Counted from the stretch's first letter, positions 15,932-27,611 are shown. The stretch: DNA of 64,000 bases from Reyranella massiliensis 521 (GCF_000312425.1 NZ_HE997181.1:1238601-1302600), one strand, 5' to 3'. Notes: generated by a model from the letters alone, not told the origin. Translations and numbers: made by a program.

Positions 15932-17689
15932 CTAGTGCCAGAGCGGTGGCAGGGGCGGCAGTCGGACATTGCCCGGTCGCGCCGTGATGCCGAACTGAGC
16001 AAGGGCGTCGCGCACTTCGCGCGGCAGGCGAACGGTCGGGCCGGCATCGGTACTGGCCAGCTTGAACAGGCGTTCGAACATGCGCTGCCAGCGGTCGGTT
16101 TCGTCGGGATAACGCCTGATCTCGACCTTCTTCGTCTCGTCCAGGTCGGCCTTGGCCCGGGCAATATTGAGAGCGAGTTGCAGTCCGCCCAGCTCGTCGA
16201 CCAGACCGGCCTTCTTGGCGTCGACGCCGCTAAAAACACGACCGCGAGCGGCGGCATCCATGCGTTCGGCGTTCAGCTTGCGCGCGTCGGCGACGATGCG
16301 GGTGAACTCCGAGTAGATCGTGTCGAGTTCCCGGGCGACGGCCCGCCGTTGCGCCGGGCTGGGCGGCTGAAAGGTCGAGTACATGCCAGCGTTGGTGCCG
16401 ACCGAGACCCGCTCGACATTGACGCCCAGCGAGGCCAGCAGTTCGTGCGCCATCGGCCAGATGCTGAAGACGCCGATCGAGGCGGTGATGGTCGTGGGTT
16501 GCGCCACGATGACATCGGCCCTGACGGCCGCGAGATAGCCACCGGAAGCGGCGACGTCGCTCATCGATACGATGACCGGCTTTCCGGCCGCCCGCGCACG
16601 ACCCACCGCGTCTGCAATAGCATCGGCTGCAGGGTACGTGCCGCCGGGTGAGTCGATTCGCAGGACGATGGCGCGCACGTCCTTTGCCTTGGAGGCTTCG
16701 TCGAGTGCATCGACCACGTCCTCCGAATTGGCCGAGGTTTCCTCCTGGAACGGGTTGTCGCCGGAGGGACCGGACATGATGGCGCCACTGGCATGGATCA
16801 GGGCGATGACTTCGCCTTGCGCCTTGGGCCGCGTCTCGTCGCCGGCATATTCGGAGAGCGTCACGAGGTCTCGTTTGCCACCGGCTCGCTTATAGACTTC
16901 GTCGAGGGCATCGGTGCGATAGCCGATCTTGTCGACCAGGCCGTCGCGCCGCGCATGTTCGGGTTCGAGCGGCGCCGTGTCGATCAGGCGGCGCAGCTCG
17001 GCAGGCTCGAGGTGGCGGTCGCGCGCCACGTCGGCGACGAACTGACCGAACAGACTGTCGAGGAGCTGTTGGAGGTTCTCACGGGCCGGACGGGTGTAGC
17101 CGCTCTCGAGAAAGCTGTCGGGGGCGCTCTTGTACTCGTAGCGCTTGCCGCCCTCGACCTTCACGCCGAGCTTGTCGAGGCCACCCTTGAGAAAGGGTGT
17201 CTCGACGGCGATGCCCGCGACGCCGAAGCCACCGCTGGGCTGCAGCCATATCTGCTCCAGAGAGGCGGCGAGATAATAGTCGGCGAAATGACTGCCGCCG
17301 CTGCCCAGGGATTCGGCAAAGCCAATGGCGAATTTGCCCTTGCCGCGGAAATGCGCAATCGCCTGTCGCAGTTCCTGAACGCGCGCGAGGCCTGCACGCT
17401 CGTCGCCGATCTCGATGTAGAGGCCGGCAACCCGTGGATCGTCGGCTGCCTGCCAGAGGAGTTGTACGGTCTCGACGATGTCGCGCGAGCCATGGAACAA
17501 GCCGCCACTCAGGATATCGGTGGAAGTCCTCTCCGGCGGCAGCGACCTCAGATCGAGCGACAGCACCATCTGCTGGGGGAGCGGTTTGGCCGAGAAGGGG
17601 CTCGATGCGACGAAGGCTATGCCAGCTGCAATTGCGAGCAGGGTGAGCGTGCCCACGGTCGCAAGAAGGCCGACGATGTATCGCCGCAT
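15932..17689 (-). CDS. sppA: Signal peptide peptidase SppA, 67K type
   Basis: A 585-residue membrane-anchored serine protease that cuts remnant signal peptides. Residues 4-28 form the single N-terminal membrane anchor. Two tandem ClpP-like domains follow, as in the long (67K) form. The likely general-base lysine is in GKRYEYKSAPDSF of the first domain, and the nucleophile serine is in SDVAASGGYLA of the second. It is the last of a tight leftward series after fabI, aroC and a small membrane protein. Confidence 0.9.
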   Translation of the reverse strand: MRRYIVGLLATVGTLTLLAIAAGIAFVASSPFSAKPLPQQMVLSLDLRSLPPERTSTDILSGGLFHGSRDIVETVQLLWQAADDPRVAGLYIEIGDERAGLARVQELRQAIAHFRGKGKFAIGFAESLGSGGSHFADYYLAASLEQIWLQPSGGFGVAGIAVETPFLKGGLDKLGVKVEGGKRYEYKSAPDSFLESGYTRPARENLQQLLDSLFGQFVADVARDRHLEPAELRRLIDTAPLEPEHARRDGLVDKIGYRTDALDEVYKRAGGKRDLVTLSEYAGDETRPKAQGEVIALIHASGAIMSGPSGDNPFQEETSANSEDVVDALDEASKAKDVRAIVLRIDSPGGTYPAADAIADAVGRARAAGKPVIVSMSDVAASGGYLAAVRADVIVAQPTTITASIGVFSIWPMAHELLASLGVNVERVSVGTNAGMYSTFQPPSPAQRRAVARELDTIYSEFTRIVADARKLNAERMDAAARGRVFSGVDAKKAGLVDELGGLQLALNIARAKADLDETKKVEIRRYPDETDRWQRMFERLFKLASTDAGPTVRLPREVRDALAQFGITARPGNVRLPPLPPLWH

Positions 17690-17710
17690 GCGAGAACTCC
17701 GCTGTGTTGT

Positions 17711-18244
17711 CTAGGACTGCACCAGATTCGGCCGGAAGCGCTTCACGGCGTCAAGCATGACGGTGGCCTTGGTGTCGAGCCCGTTGTCGCGCACCAGTAC
17801 GGCCGTCGGCATGCCACGGATCGGACGCAGGCTGTCGTCGAGATTGAGCAGGGAGAGCCGCAAGTCCGCTGCAATAAAAGCTTCAGGTGCGATGCCGACC
17901 TGAAGCTGCGGGCGCAAGGCCAGGCGGCGAAGACGGACCCATTGAACATCCTGCCAGGGGATGCGCTTGTTGCGCCCGAAACCGAGGATCAACCCCTCGT
18001 GATCGATGACGATTTGGGGGGCACGGTCGAGGGTGTGACGAATTCCAAGGAAGATGTAGTAGGCCAGCGCCAACGCCAGGACTGAGAAGAGAACGAAGCG
18101 CGGGTCGTTCAGGGAGAGCGTCGGTGCGTTGGCAGAGCCCGATGCAAAGTGGACGATGGCCGCACCGATCATGAAGATCGACACGGCTGCCATCCCGGCA
18201 TTGTGCAGCACGCCGTAACGGGCTTCGAGCTTGGGCTGCGCCAA
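17711..18244 (-). CDS. Small membrane protein with PH-like domain, function unknown
   Basis: A 177-residue protein with two hydrophobic segments near 15-35 and 48-68, then a cytoplasmic part with the pattern of bacterial PH-like domains: a strand IVIDHEGLILGFGRNKRIPWQDVQWVRL (about 76-103) followed by further strands. Such proteins occur next to many unrelated genes. It lies 18 bases after aroC and 21 bases before sppA on the same strand. No function is assigned. Confidence 0.5.
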   Translation of the reverse strand: MAQPKLEARYGVLHNAGMAAVSIFMIGAAIVHFASGSANAPTLSLNDPRFVLFSVLALALAYYIFLGIRHTLDRAPQIVIDHEGLILGFGRNKRIPWQDVQWVRLRRLALRPQLQVGIAPEAFIAADLRLSLLNLDDSLRPIRGMPTAVLVRDNGLDTKATVMLDAVKRFRPNLVQS

Positions 18245-18261
18245 CGCTCAGCCGCCTGCGA

Positions 18262-19332
18262 TCAGCCGCATTGGGCGCGATGGCGCATCAGGTGATCGGC
18301 CAATACGCAGGCCATCATCGCCTCGGCTACCGGCACCGCGCGGATACCGACGCAGGGATCGTGACGCCCCTTGGTGCGCAGCTCGATATCGCGGCCATTG
18401 CGGTCGACGCTGCGGACGGGCGTCAGGATCGAGCTGGTGGGCTTTATGGCGAGTCGGCAGACGATGTCCTGACCGGTCGAGATACCTGCCAGGATGCCGC
18501 CAGCGTGATTGCTGAGGAAGGAGGGCTCGCCGTCCTTCATACGCATCTCGTCGGCATTCTCCTCGCCGCTCATGGCGGCCGTGGCGAAGCCGTCGCCGAT
18601 CTCCACGCCCTTGACGGCGTTGATGCTCATCAGCGCCTTGGCGAGGTCGGCGTCGAGCTTGTCGTAGACAGGATCACCGAGGCCGATGGGGACGCCGGAA
18701 GCGACGACTTCGATGACGGCGCCGCAGGAGCTGCCGCGCTTGCGTACGTCGTCGAGATAGCCTTCCCAGCCTTGGGCGGCCTGGCGGTCGGGGCACCAGA
18801 AGGGGTTGTCCCCGGTCGCGTCCCACTCCCAATTGGCCCGGTCGATCTTTTGCGTGCCGATCTGGATCACCGCGCCGCGGATGCTGACGCCGTCTCCCAG
18901 GATCTTGCGGGCGATCGCACCGGCGGCGACGCGCACGGCCGTCTCGCGTGCCGACTGGCGGCCGCCGCCGCGATAGTCGCGCGCGCCGTACTTCTTCCAG
19001 TAGGTGTAGTCGCCATGGGAGGGGCGGAATTGGTCCTTGATCTCGCCGTAGTCGCGGCTGCGCTGGTCGACGTTCTCGATGTGCAGTGCGATCGGGGTGC
19101 CGGTCGTGACGCCTTCAAAGACGCCGGACAGGATCTTGACGGTATCGGGTTCCTGGCGCTGCGTGACGAAGCGCGACTGGCCCGGCCGGCGCTTGTCCAT
19201 CCACACCTGGATATCGGCTTCGGCCAACGGGATGCGCGGCGGCGTGCCGTCGACGACGCAGCCGATGGCCGGGCCGTGGCTTTCGCCCCAGCTCGTGAAC
19301 CGGAAAAGGGTACCGAAACTGCTGCCGGCCAT
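18262..19332 (-). CDS. aroC: Chorismate synthase
   Basis: A 356-residue enzyme that converts 5-enolpyruvylshikimate 3-phosphate to chorismate with reduced FMN, the last step of the shikimate pathway. It has the signatures GESHGPAIG near 12-20, [14 protein letters not shown] near 48-61, RPSHGDYTY near 104-112 and [12 protein letters not shown] near 121-132. Length is normal. It follows fabI by 18 bases, a pairing common in alphaproteobacteria. Confidence 0.97.
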   Translation of the reverse strand: MAGSSFGTLFRFTSWGESHGPAIGCVVDGTPPRIPLAEADIQVWMDKRRPGQSRFVTQRQEPDTVKILSGVFEGVTTGTPIALHIENVDQRSRDYGEIKDQFRPSHGDYTYWKKYGARDYRGGGRQSARETAVRVAAGAIARKILGDGVSIRGAVIQIGTQKIDRANWEWDATGDNPFWCPDRQAAQGWEGYLDDVRKRGSSCGAVIEVVASGVPIGLGDPVYDKLDADLAKALMSINAVKGVEIGDGFATAAMSGEENADEMRMKDGEPSFLSNHAGGILAGISTGQDIVCRLAIKPTSSILTPVRSVDRNGRDIELRTKGRHDPCVGIRAVPVAEAMMACVLADHLMRHRAQCG

Positions 19333-19350
19333 GGTCGCCGGCTCCTCGCT

Positions 19351-20187
19351 TTAATCGCCTTCGAAGGTGCCGAGCAATTCGGCGATCTGCTTCGCGGACG
19401 AGGTGTTGATCATGCCGACGACGTGATAGCCCGCATCGACGTGCATCACTTCGCCGGTCACGCCGGTGCCGAGGTCGGACAGGAGGTAGAGGCCGGCATT
19501 GCCGACTTCTTCCGTCGAGACGTTACGCTTCAGCGGCGAATTGAGTTCGTTCCACTTGAGAATGTAGCGACCGTCGTTGATGCCAGCGAAGGCGAGCGTC
19601 TTGATCGGGCCGGCGGAAATTGCGTTGACGCGGATCTTCTGTTCGCCGAGATCGGCCGCGAGATAGCGGACGCTGGCCTCGAGGGCGGCCTTGGCGACGC
19701 CCATGACGTTGTAATGGGGGATGACCCGTTCGGCGCCGTAGTAGGTGAGCGTGAGCAGGCTGCCGCCGTTCTTCATCATCGGCACCGCCCGTTGGGCAAC
19801 GGCCGTGAATGAATAGACGCTCACGTTCATGGTGAGGGCGAAGTTGTCCGCGGTCGTGTCGAGATAGCGACCGCGCAGCTCATCCTTGTTCGAGAAGGCG
19901 ATGGCATGGACCACGAAATCGAGGTCGCCCCACTGCTTCTGGATCTCGGCAAAGGTGGCGTCGATGCTCGCCGGGTTGGTGACATCGCAGGGCAGGATGA
20001 TTTCGCTGCCGATGGAACTCGCCAGGGGCCGGACGCGCTTCTCAAGGGCCTCCCCCTGGAAGGTGAAGGCTACCTTGGCGCCAGCGTCGTGGCAGGCCTT
20101 GGCAATACCCCAAGCAATCGAGCGTTCGTTGGCAACGCCCATGACGAGGCCTTTTTTGCCGGCCATCAGTTGTGCAGCAGCGGTCAT
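19351..20187 (-). CDS. fabI: Enoyl-[acyl-carrier-protein] reductase, FabI type
   Basis: A 278-residue NADH-dependent reductase for the final step of fatty-acid elongation. The cofactor region shows [13 protein letters not shown] near 17-29. The catalytic set [18 protein letters not shown] contains the two tyrosines and the lysine of the FabI Y-x6-Y-x6-K arrangement. This is the target class of triclosan. It heads the leftward fabI-aroC series and is divergent from pdxH, with a short shared promoter space. Confidence 0.95.
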   Translation of the reverse strand: MTAAAQLMAGKKGLVMGVANERSIAWGIAKACHDAGAKVAFTFQGEALEKRVRPLASSIGSEIILPCDVTNPASIDATFAEIQKQWGDLDFVVHAIAFSNKDELRGRYLDTTADNFALTMNVSVYSFTAVAQRAVPMMKNGGSLLTLTYYGAERVIPHYNVMGVAKAALEASVRYLAADLGEQKIRVNAISAGPIKTLAFAGINDGRYILKWNELNSPLKRNVSTEEVGNAGLYLLSDLGTGVTGEVMHVDAGYHVVGMINTSSAKQIAELLGTFEGD

Positions 20188-20265
20188 CCCTTGTTCTTAG
20201 CGGGGGATGGCTATTGGGACAAGATGCCGGTGGTGGAAGGCTTCCAACCCCCTCATATTGTGGTC

Positions 20266-20859
20266 ATGATCCGGCAAACGACCGACCCGCTGGAGCTTTT
20301 CGGCACGTGGTATGCCGAGGCCGAGAAGAGCGAGCCCAATGACCCCTCCGCCATGGCGTTGGCCACGGTGGGGCCCGACGGAACACCGTCTGTCCGCATG
20401 GTCCTGCTAAAGGACTATGATGCCGACGGCTTCGTCTTCTACACCAACTACGAGAGCCGCAAAGGCACGCAGTTGCTGGCCCATGCCAAGGCTGGGCTCC
20501 TGTTCCATTGGAAGTCGCTGCGCCGGCAGGTTCGCCTGGAGGGACCGGTCAGCCAGACGACGGCGGAAGAGGCCGATGCCTATTTCGCCTCGCGCGCGCG
20601 GGGCAGCCAGATCGGTGCCTGGGCGTCGGAGCAGTCGCGACCCCTGGAAAGCCGTTTCGCCCTCGAAAAGCGAGTCGCCGAGGTGACGGCCCGGCATGTG
20701 GTCGGCAAGGTGCCGCGGCCGCCGCACTGGTCGGGATTCCGGCTGCAGCCGACCCTGATCGAATTCTGGCAGGACGGTGCTTTCCGTCTGCACGACCGGC
20801 TCGAATACCGGCGCGGCTCGGCGGCCGAGCCGTGGACCACGCGCGCCCTCTATCCCTGA
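20266..20859 (+). CDS. pdxH: Pyridoxamine 5'-phosphate oxidase
   Basis: A 197-residue FMN enzyme that makes pyridoxal phosphate. It carries the family strings [34 protein letters not shown] and the C-terminal signature with WSGFRLQPT and [10 protein letters not shown]. An earlier ATG at 20224 would add fourteen residues ([14 protein letters not shown]) and has a GGGA four bases upstream. I prefer 20266 because alignable family sequence starts there, but either is possible. It is divergent from fabI. Confidence 0.9.
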   Translation: MIRQTTDPLELFGTWYAEAEKSEPNDPSAMALATVGPDGTPSVRMVLLKDYDADGFVFYTNYESRKGTQLLAHAKAGLLFHWKSLRRQVRLEGPVSQTTAEEADAYFASRARGSQIGAWASEQSRPLESRFALEKRVAEVTARHVVGKVPRPPHWSGFRLQPTLIEFWQDGAFRLHDRLEYRRGSAAEPWTTRALYP

Positions 20860-20866
20860 GACTACG

Positions 20867-21742
20867 ATGGCGATGGACCCCCAGCGGCTGATGCGGCTGG
20901 CGACCGTCGCCTCCACATCGGTCGCCTTGACCCTGTTGGGAGCCAAGGCCGTCGCCTGGGTGGTCACGGATTCGGTGAGCATGCTGTCGTCGCTGGTCGA
21001 CACCTCGCTCGACCTGGTGGGGTCACTGATCACCTTCTTCGCCGTCCGTCAGGCGCTCGTCCCGGCCGATGCCGATCATCGCTTCGGTCATGGCAAGGCC
21101 GAGGCACTGTCCGGACTGGTGCAGGCCGGCTTCATCGCTGCGTCGGGCTGCGCCTTGCTGTTCGCCGTCGTCGAGCGGTTCAACGCGCCGAAGCAGGTGC
21201 GGGAGGAAGGTGTCGGCCTGGTGATCAGCGCGCTGGCGCTGGTTCTGGCGATCGGTCTCGTCGCCTTCCAGCGCCATGTCGTGCGTCGTACCGGCTCGAT
21301 CGCAATCGGCGCCGACATGGCGCATTACGGCACGGACGTCGTGGCCACGCTGGTGACAGGCGTCGGCCTCTTTCTTTCGGGGCAGTTCGACCTGCCGCTG
21401 ATCGACAGCTCGATCGCGGGTTTCGTGGCACTGTATCTATTGCACGGCGCGTGGAAGATCGGCCGCGACTCGCTCGACATCCTGATGGACCGCGAACTGC
21501 CGGACGAAGATCGCCGACAGATTGAAGAGATTGCCCGACGGAATCCCGGCGTGAAGGACGTTCACGAGCTACGCACACGCTCCGGCGGCGCCACGCGGTT
21601 CATCCAGCTTCACATCGATGTCGATCGAAACCTGTCCCTGATCGCCGGTCACGATATCGGCCGTCAGGTGCAGGGTGAGATCGCCAAGGCCTTTCCCGGG
21701 GCCGAGATCATTCTCCACGTCGATCCATCGCACGCATCATGA
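20867..21742 (+). CDS. Cation diffusion facilitator (CDF) divalent metal exporter
   Basis: A 291-residue membrane transporter for metals such as zinc or iron, with about six membrane segments and a C-terminal cytoplasmic domain near 205-291. Metal-site residues are visible as SLVDTSLD in segment two and AHYGTD in segment five. The conserved DHRFGHGKAEAL loop lies between segments two and three. I chose the ATG at 20867, eight bases after pdxH; an earlier start would lie inside pdxH. Its stop overlaps the next ATG by four bases. Confidence 0.85.
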   Translation: MAMDPQRLMRLATVASTSVALTLLGAKAVAWVVTDSVSMLSSLVDTSLDLVGSLITFFAVRQALVPADADHRFGHGKAEALSGLVQAGFIAASGCALLFAVVERFNAPKQVREEGVGLVISALALVLAIGLVAFQRHVVRRTGSIAIGADMAHYGTDVVATLVTGVGLFLSGQFDLPLIDSSIAGFVALYLLHGAWKIGRDSLDILMDRELPDEDRRQIEEIARRNPGVKDVHELRTRSGGATRFIQLHIDVDRNLSLIAGHDIGRQVQGEIAKAFPGAEIILHVDPSHAS

Positions 21743-23238
21743 CCGACAAGCCCGCTTTCGTCGTCGAGGACCAGTCCGAGACCGTGGCCTTTCTCGAGAG
21801 GCAGTTGAAGCCCGAGCGGCGCATCGACACGCACGGCGCCGTGGTCTTTCTCGGGCGCGAGCGCGCCTACAAGATGAAGCGCGCGGTGAAGTTTCCCTAC
21901 ATGGATTTCTCGACGGCACCGCGACGTGCCGCCATGTGTGCCGCCGAGATCGACGTCAACCGGCGGCTGGCGCCGGAGATCTATCTGGGCGTCATGCCGG
22001 TGTTCTGCCGTAACGGGCAGTTGACCCTGGGCGAGATCGGCGAGGATGGGGAGGAGGCCGTCGACTGGCTGGTCGTCATGCGCCGCTTCGACGAGGAGGG
22101 GATGCTCGACCGCATGGCGGCGCGGGGAGCGCTGACGCCGGCCCTGATGGCGTCGCTCGGCGCTCGCGTCGCACGTTTTCACGACGGCCTGCCTCCGATC
22201 GTGGCGGGCTTTTGCTCGCCCGACGATTACCGCCATTCCGTCGCGGCCGACGTGCGCCAGATGCGCGAGGCAGGCGAACGGCTCGATCCGCCGACCAGCG
22301 AAGCGCTGGCCGAGGCGATGCCGCGCTCGCTCGAGCCCTTCGTCGAACTGGTGGCGCGCCGGGTCGCGGTCGGCGCCGTGCGCCGCTGCCATGGCGATCT
22401 CCACCTGCGCAACATCGTGATGCTGCAGGGCGAGCCTGTGCCGTTCGATGCCATCGAATTCTCCGACAAGATCGCCAACATCGACGTGCTCTACGATCTC
22501 GCCTTCACGCTGATGGATCTGGCGCGACAAGGGCTCGGTGCTCTGGCCAACCGGCTGTTGAACGAATGGCTGTGGCGCGTCGGCGAACTGCCGGAGGCTT
22601 CGCACGAGGAGGCACTGGCGCTCCTGCCGATGTTCCTCGCCCGCCGGGCTGCAATCCGCGCCTACGTCGATTCGGCCATCACGGCCGTGAGCGGCGCCGA
22701 CAATGCACCGGCGCGGGCCTACCAGAAAGCCGCGCTGGATTTCCTGCGACCCGCGCCGCCGCAGCTGCTGGCGGTAGGCGGACTCTCCGGCAGCGGCAAG
22801 ACTACTTTAGCGCTGAAGCTCGCCCCGGACGTTGGTCGCTCACCAGGGGCGGTCGTGGTCCGGAGCGACGTCGAGCGCAAGCGACAGGCCGGCGTTGCTC
22901 TGGAAGAGCGCATGCCGGCGGGCAGCTATACGCCGGAAGCCTCGGCTGCTGTCTATGCTGCTTTCATGGCACGGGCGGAGCGGGTGCTGCGGGCCGGCCA
23001 TAGCGTCGTGCTCGACGCCGTCTTTGCCCGCGAGCCCGAGCGGGTGGCGGCGGAAGCCCTGGCGACTAAAGTAGGGGTGCCCTTCCAGGGCATCTGGCTC
23101 GATGTGCCGAAGGAAGTCGCCCAGGAGCGCGTGGCCGCGCGCAAGGCCGATGCGTCCGACGCTACTCCCCAAGTCGTCGAACGGCAGTTTGGCTACGATC
23201 TCGGGACGATCCGCTGGGAGCGGCGCACTCCCAGCTAG
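21739..23238 (+). CDS. Bifunctional aminoglycoside-phosphotransferase-like / ATP-binding kinase protein
   Basis: A 499-residue fusion. Residues about 30-320 form an APH-like kinase domain with the catalytic motif [11 protein letters not shown] and the metal aspartate region FDAIEF. Residues about 335-499 form a P-loop kinase domain with Walker [13 protein letters not shown]. The architecture is known in proteobacteria, but the substrates are unknown. It is a predicted small-molecule kinase rather than a resistance gene. ATGA overlap with the metal exporter implies coupled translation. It ends in a CTAG shared with uvrA. Confidence 0.82.
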   Translation: MTDKPAFVVEDQSETVAFLERQLKPERRIDTHGAVVFLGRERAYKMKRAVKFPYMDFSTAPRRAAMCAAEIDVNRRLAPEIYLGVMPVFCRNGQLTLGEIGEDGEEAVDWLVVMRRFDEEGMLDRMAARGALTPALMASLGARVARFHDGLPPIVAGFCSPDDYRHSVAADVRQMREAGERLDPPTSEALAEAMPRSLEPFVELVARRVAVGAVRRCHGDLHLRNIVMLQGEPVPFDAIEFSDKIANIDVLYDLAFTLMDLARQGLGALANRLLNEWLWRVGELPEASHEEALALLPMFLARRAAIRAYVDSAITAVSGADNAPARAYQKAALDFLRPAPPQLLAVGGLSGSGKTTLALKLAPDVGRSPGAVVVRSDVERKRQAGVALEERMPAGSYTPEASAAVYAAFMARAERVLRAGHSVVLDAVFAREPERVAAEALATKVGVPFQGIWLDVPKEVAQERVAARKADASDATPQVVERQFGYDLGTIRWERRTPS

Positions 23239-26123
23239 GCCCGCTTCTTCGCCGCCGAACTGCGTGGCAGCAGGCGGGCGAGGTACTGGCCCGTGTAGCT
23301 CTCGGCGACCTTCACGACCTCCTCGGGCGGACCTTCGGCGACCAGACGGCCGCCGCCCGAACCGCCGTCGGGGCCCATGTCGAGAATCCAGTCCGCTGTC
23401 TTGATGACTTCGAGATTGTGCTCGATCACCAGCACGGTATTGCCGGTTTCGACTAGCCGATGCAGGACTTCGAGGAGCTTGCGCACATCCTCGAAATGCA
23501 GGCCGGTCGTCGGCTCGTCGAGGATGTAGAGCGTGCGGCCGGTGGCCCGGCGCGACAGTTCCTTGGCGAGCTTGACCCTCTGGGCTTCGCCGCCCGAGAG
23601 CGTCGTCGCCTGCTGGCCGATATGGATGTAGCCCAGGCCGACCTGCTGAAGCGTCAGCAGCTTGTCGCGGATCACCGGCACGGCCTTGAAGAACTCGCAG
23701 CCTTCGTCGACGGTCATGTCCAGTACATCGGCAATTGACTTGCCGCGGAACACGATCTCCAGGGTCTCGCGGTTGTAGCGCTTGCCCTTGCAGACGTCGC
23801 ACTGGACGTAGACGTCCGGCAGGAAGTGCATCTCGATCTTGATGACACCGTCGCCCTGGCAGGCCTCGCAGCGGCCACCCTTGACGTTGAACGAGAAGCG
23901 CCCAGGCTTGTAACCGCGCTCGGTCGATTCCGGCAGTTGCGAGAACCAGTCGCGGATCGGCGAGAAGGCGCCGGTGTAGGTCGCAGGATTGGAGCGCGGC
24001 GTGCGGCCGATCGGCGACTGGTCGATGTCGACGATCTTGTCGAGCTGGCCGACGCCGTCGAGACCGGTGTGTGCGCCGGGATGTTCGCGGGCCCCATTCA
24101 GCCGCTTGGCCAGCGCCTTGTAGAGCGTCTCGACGATCAGGGTGCTCTTGCCGCTGCCCGATACACCGGTGACGCAGGTGAAAGTGCCGAGCGGAATGCT
24201 GGCCGTCACGTTCTGGAGATTGTTCTCCCTGGCGCCCTTCACCGTCAGCCAGCGGCCGTTTTTCGGCGGCGGCTCGCGCCGCACCTTGGGGACGGGGATC
24301 TGTCGGAAGCCCGAGAGATATTGGCCGGTGAGGCTGGCGCTGTTCTGCATCACCTCCTCGGGCGTGCCTTGGGCGATGACCTTGCCGCCATGCGCGCCAG
24401 CGCCGGGACCCATGTCGACGAGATGGTCGGCGGCGCGGATCGCATCTTCGTCGTGCTCGACCACCAGCACCGTGTTGCCGAGGTCGCGCAGACGGGTCAG
24501 CGTCTTCAGCAGCCGGTCGTTGTCGCGCTGATGCAGGCCGATCGACGGTTCGTCGAGGACGTAGAGCACGCCGGTAAGTCCGGAGCCGATCTGCGACGCC
24601 AGACGGATGCGCTGGCTCTCGCCGCCCGACAGCGTGCCGGAGGTGCGGTTCAGCGTCAGGTAGGACAGGCCGACATTGTCGAGGAAGCCCAGCCGCTCGT
24701 TGATCTCCTTCAGGATGCGTTCGGCGATCTCGCGCTGCTTGGGCGTCAGTTTGGGTGTCAGTTCCAGGAACCACTTCACCGCATCGCCGATCGAGAATTC
24801 GGTCGTCTGGCTGATGTTGAGGCCGGCGATCTTCACCGCCAGCGCCTCTGGCTTCAGTCGGGCGCCGCCACAGGCCTCGCACTTGCTCTCGTGCTGGAAG
24901 CGCTCCAGCTCCTCGCGCACCCAGGAGGAGTCGGTTTCCCTCCACCGGCGGTCCAGGTTGGGGATCACGCCTTCGAACGGCTTGGTGGTCTGATACTGAC
25001 GAATGCCGTCGTCGTAACGCATGGCGATGGACTCGCCGCCGCTGCCTTGCAGGATCGTGTCGCGCACTTTCTTCGGCAGGTCGCGCCAGGGCACCGACAT
25101 CTTGACCTTGAAGTGCTTGGCGATGCTCTCGAGCGTCTGCATGTAATACTGGCCCGAACTGTCGGCCCAGGGCGCGATCGCGCCTTCGGACAATGACAGA
25201 CGGTCGTCCGGCACCACCATTTCGGGATCGAAGAACATCTTCACGCCGAGCCCGTCGCAGGACGGGCATGCGCCCTGTGGCGCATTGAAGGAGAAGAGGC
25301 GGGGCTCGATCTCCTCGATGGTGAAGCCCGAGACCGGGCAGGCGAAGCGTGCCGAGAAGACGGTACGTTCGCCGTTGTCGGCATTCTCCGCGACAGCCAG
25401 GCCTTCGGCCAGATTGAGCGCCGTCTCGATGGAATCGGCGAGCCGGTTGCCGAGGTCCGGCTTCACGACGAGGCGGTCCACCACGACGTCGATGTCGTGC
25501 TTGAACTTCTTGTCGAGCGATGGCGCTTCGGTAATCTCGTAGAGCTTGCCGTCGATCTTGACCCTCTGGAAGCCCTTCTTCTGCAGCTCCTGCAGTTCCT
25601 TGCGATACTCGCCCTTACGACCGCGCACGATGGGCGCCATCAGGTAGAGGCGCGTGCCGTCGGGCATCGCCTTCACGCGATCGACCATCTGCGACACGGT
25701 CTGGCTTTCGATCGGCAGGCCGGTCGCCGGCGAGTAGGGCACGCCGACGCGCGCGAACAGCAGGCGGAGATAGTCGTAGATCTCGGTGACGGTGCCGACC
25801 GTCGATCGCGGATTGCGCGACGTCGTCTTCTGCTCGATCGAGATCGCCGGCGACAGGCCCTCGATCGAATCGACGTCGGGCTTCTGCATCAATTCGAGGA
25901 ACTGGCGGGCATAGGCCGAGAGGCTCTCGACGTAGCGCCGCTGGCCCTCGGCATAGACCGTATCGAAGGCGAGCGAGGACTTGCCCGAGCCCGACAGGCC
26001 GGTGATCACCACCAGCCGGTCGCGCGGCAGATCGAGGTCGACGTTCTTGAGATTGTGCTCGCGCGCACCGCGGATCGAGATGAAGCGGTGCGGCTCGGCG
26101 GCAGGTAAGCGTGACTTAGCCAT
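23235..26123 (-). CDS. uvrA: Excinuclease ABC subunit A (UvrA)
   Basis: A 962-residue damage-recognition ATPase of nucleotide excision repair. It has two ABC cassettes. Walker A sites are GLSGSGKSS at 42-50 and GVSGSGKST in the second half. Signature motifs are [12 protein letters not shown] and [15 protein letters not shown]. Zinc-binding cysteines are seen in [17 protein letters not shown] and the pair CEACQGDG with CDVCKGKR. Length is normal. No alphaproteobacterial SOS box (GTTC-N7-GTTC) is visible in its upstream 85 bases. Confidence 0.97.
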   Translation of the reverse strand: MAKSRLPAAEPHRFISIRGAREHNLKNVDLDLPRDRLVVITGLSGSGKSSLAFDTVYAEGQRRYVESLSAYARQFLELMQKPDVDSIEGLSPAISIEQKTTSRNPRSTVGTVTEIYDYLRLLFARVGVPYSPATGLPIESQTVSQMVDRVKAMPDGTRLYLMAPIVRGRKGEYRKELQELQKKGFQRVKIDGKLYEITEAPSLDKKFKHDIDVVVDRLVVKPDLGNRLADSIETALNLAEGLAVAENADNGERTVFSARFACPVSGFTIEEIEPRLFSFNAPQGACPSCDGLGVKMFFDPEMVVPDDRLSLSEGAIAPWADSSGQYYMQTLESIAKHFKVKMSVPWRDLPKKVRDTILQGSGGESIAMRYDDGIRQYQTTKPFEGVIPNLDRRWRETDSSWVREELERFQHESKCEACGGARLKPEALAVKIAGLNISQTTEFSIGDAVKWFLELTPKLTPKQREIAERILKEINERLGFLDNVGLSYLTLNRTSGTLSGGESQRIRLASQIGSGLTGVLYVLDEPSIGLHQRDNDRLLKTLTRLRDLGNTVLVVEHDEDAIRAADHLVDMGPGAGAHGGKVIAQGTPEEVMQNSASLTGQYLSGFRQIPVPKVRREPPPKNGRWLTVKGARENNLQNVTASIPLGTFTCVTGVSGSGKSTLIVETLYKALAKRLNGAREHPGAHTGLDGVGQLDKIVDIDQSPIGRTPRSNPATYTGAFSPIRDWFSQLPESTERGYKPGRFSFNVKGGRCEACQGDGVIKIEMHFLPDVYVQCDVCKGKRYNRETLEIVFRGKSIADVLDMTVDEGCEFFKAVPVIRDKLLTLQQVGLGYIHIGQQATTLSGGEAQRVKLAKELSRRATGRTLYILDEPTTGLHFEDVRKLLEVLHRLVETGNTVLVIEHNLEVIKTADWILDMGPDGGSGGGRLVAEGPPEEVVKVAESYTGQYLARLLPRSSAAKKRA

Positions 26124-26208
26124 GTGGACCGGGAGAATAGGGGAAGCGCGGGATCATCGCATATGGCGATTCACCCCCAACCGCGCCAGTCCTCCACAAG
26201 CCGCAAGA

Positions 26209-27453
26209 TCAGGCTGCGGATGCCTGCGCTGCTAGCACCCGGTCGGTCGGCCGGTCGTTCATGAGGAGCTGCATGGTGCCCGCGATCAGGCCGATCAGGA
26301 CGCCGATCTTCCAGGCCAGATCGTAGGAGCCCATCAGATCGAAGAGATAGCCGCCGCCCCAGGCGCCGAGGAAAGAGCCTGCCTGGTGGCTGAGGAAAGC
26401 GATGCCGGTCAGGGTCGACAGGAACCGCAGGCCGAAGATCTGCACCACCAGCCCGTTGACCAGCGGAATGACCCCCAGCCAGAGGGTGCCCATGGCCGCG
26501 CCGAACAGCACCACCGAGAGCGGCGTCGGCGGGTACATGAAGAAAAGGAGAAGGGTGAGCGAGCGCAGCAGGTAGATCGCGCCCAGCAATAGCCGCTTGG
26601 GATACTTGTCGCCCAGCCAGCCGAACAGCCACGAACTCAGGATGTTGAAGCCACCAATCAGCATGAGCGCCACGGCGCTGTAACTTGCATCCATGCCGCA
26701 CTGGGCGAGGTAGGTCGGCAGGTGCGTGGTGAGGAAGACGAGCTGCAGGCCGCAGACGAAGAAGGCGATGGCCATCACGACATAGCCGCTGTGGCGCCGC
26801 GCCTCGTCGAGTGCGCCCATGAGCGTGAGGTCCCGGTCGCTCGCCAGCGTGTTGGGCAGCTTGTCGGCACGGCTGCCGATCCAGGCGGCCGGCAGCATGG
26901 CGATGGCCAGGATCACGAACGACCACGAGGCGGCCCGCCAGCCATCGGAGGTCAGGAGGTAGGCCGCAATCGGTGCCGTCACCATCGTGCCGACGGAGCC
27001 GGCGGCCGAGACGATGCCGAAGGCCAGGGTACGCCGGCCGGGTTCGACGACGCGCGCCGCGATGTTGGCGGTGATGCCCGAGGTCGTGCAGGCCAGCGCA
27101 ATGCCGATCAGGACGCCGGCCCCCAGAATGATCGCCAGGGCGCCCTGCGCGGTGGCCGTGAGCCAGATGCCCAGGATGAACATGGCGCTGCCCAGGAGGG
27201 CCACCCAGCGGGTGCCGTACTTGTCGGCGAAGACGCCGGCAATCGGCTGGCTCAGCCCCCAGGCGACCTGCTGGACAGAAATGGCCAGCGCGAAGTCGGA
27301 GATGGCGATGCCCAGTTCCTTGGAGGCCGGCGCCTGGAACAGGCCGAGGTTCTGACGGATGCCCATGGCCAGGGTCATCATCAGCGCGGCGCCGCCCAGC
27401 ATGGCGTAGGCCTGACCGGTCGAAACCTGGGGGACGTGAAAGGGTTTACTCAT
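26209..27453 (-). CDS. MFS transporter, oxalate/formate-antiporter-like group
   Basis: A 414-residue permease with twelve hydrophobic segments in two halves. The loop after segment two reads [11 protein letters not shown], a form of the MFS motif A, and the equivalent in the second half is [13 protein letters not shown] place the start at the ATG at 27453 (MSKPFHVPQ), since upstream codons give an unlikely cysteine-rich extension. The substrate is unknown, although the general look is that of monocarboxylate carriers. It separates uvrA from ssb. Confidence 0.82.
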   Translation of the reverse strand: MSKPFHVPQVSTGQAYAMLGGAALMMTLAMGIRQNLGLFQAPASKELGIAISDFALAISVQQVAWGLSQPIAGVFADKYGTRWVALLGSAMFILGIWLTATAQGALAIILGAGVLIGIALACTTSGITANIAARVVEPGRRTLAFGIVSAAGSVGTMVTAPIAAYLLTSDGWRAASWSFVILAIAMLPAAWIGSRADKLPNTLASDRDLTLMGALDEARRHSGYVVMAIAFFVCGLQLVFLTTHLPTYLAQCGMDASYSAVALMLIGGFNILSSWLFGWLGDKYPKRLLLGAIYLLRSLTLLLFFMYPPTPLSVVLFGAAMGTLWLGVIPLVNGLVVQIFGLRFLSTLTGIAFLSHQAGSFLGAWGGGYLFDLMGSYDLAWKIGVLIGLIAGTMQLLMNDRPTDRVLAAQASAA

Positions 27454-27611
27454 GACGCGGCAAGATAGGGGAGGGGTTGCTGCGGAAACCAATGAATTGT
27501 CGGAGGGCTGGCATGAGTGAAGCTCACGGCGTCTGCAGCCCAAAGGGGGACACAACCCAAATTAGGTGGCTGCCCACAGGCTGCCGGAGCTAGGTTCGCC
27601 GCCATGAGGTA

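Noticed and set aside
22840-25269. An 809-codon open frame on the minus strand overlapping uvrA
   Set aside because: It is a shifted frame of uvrA with arginine-rich, domainless translation; uvrA itself is complete.
26124-26208. SOS (LexA) box for uvrA
   Set aside because: No GTTC-N7-GTTC or its complement occurs in the spacer.
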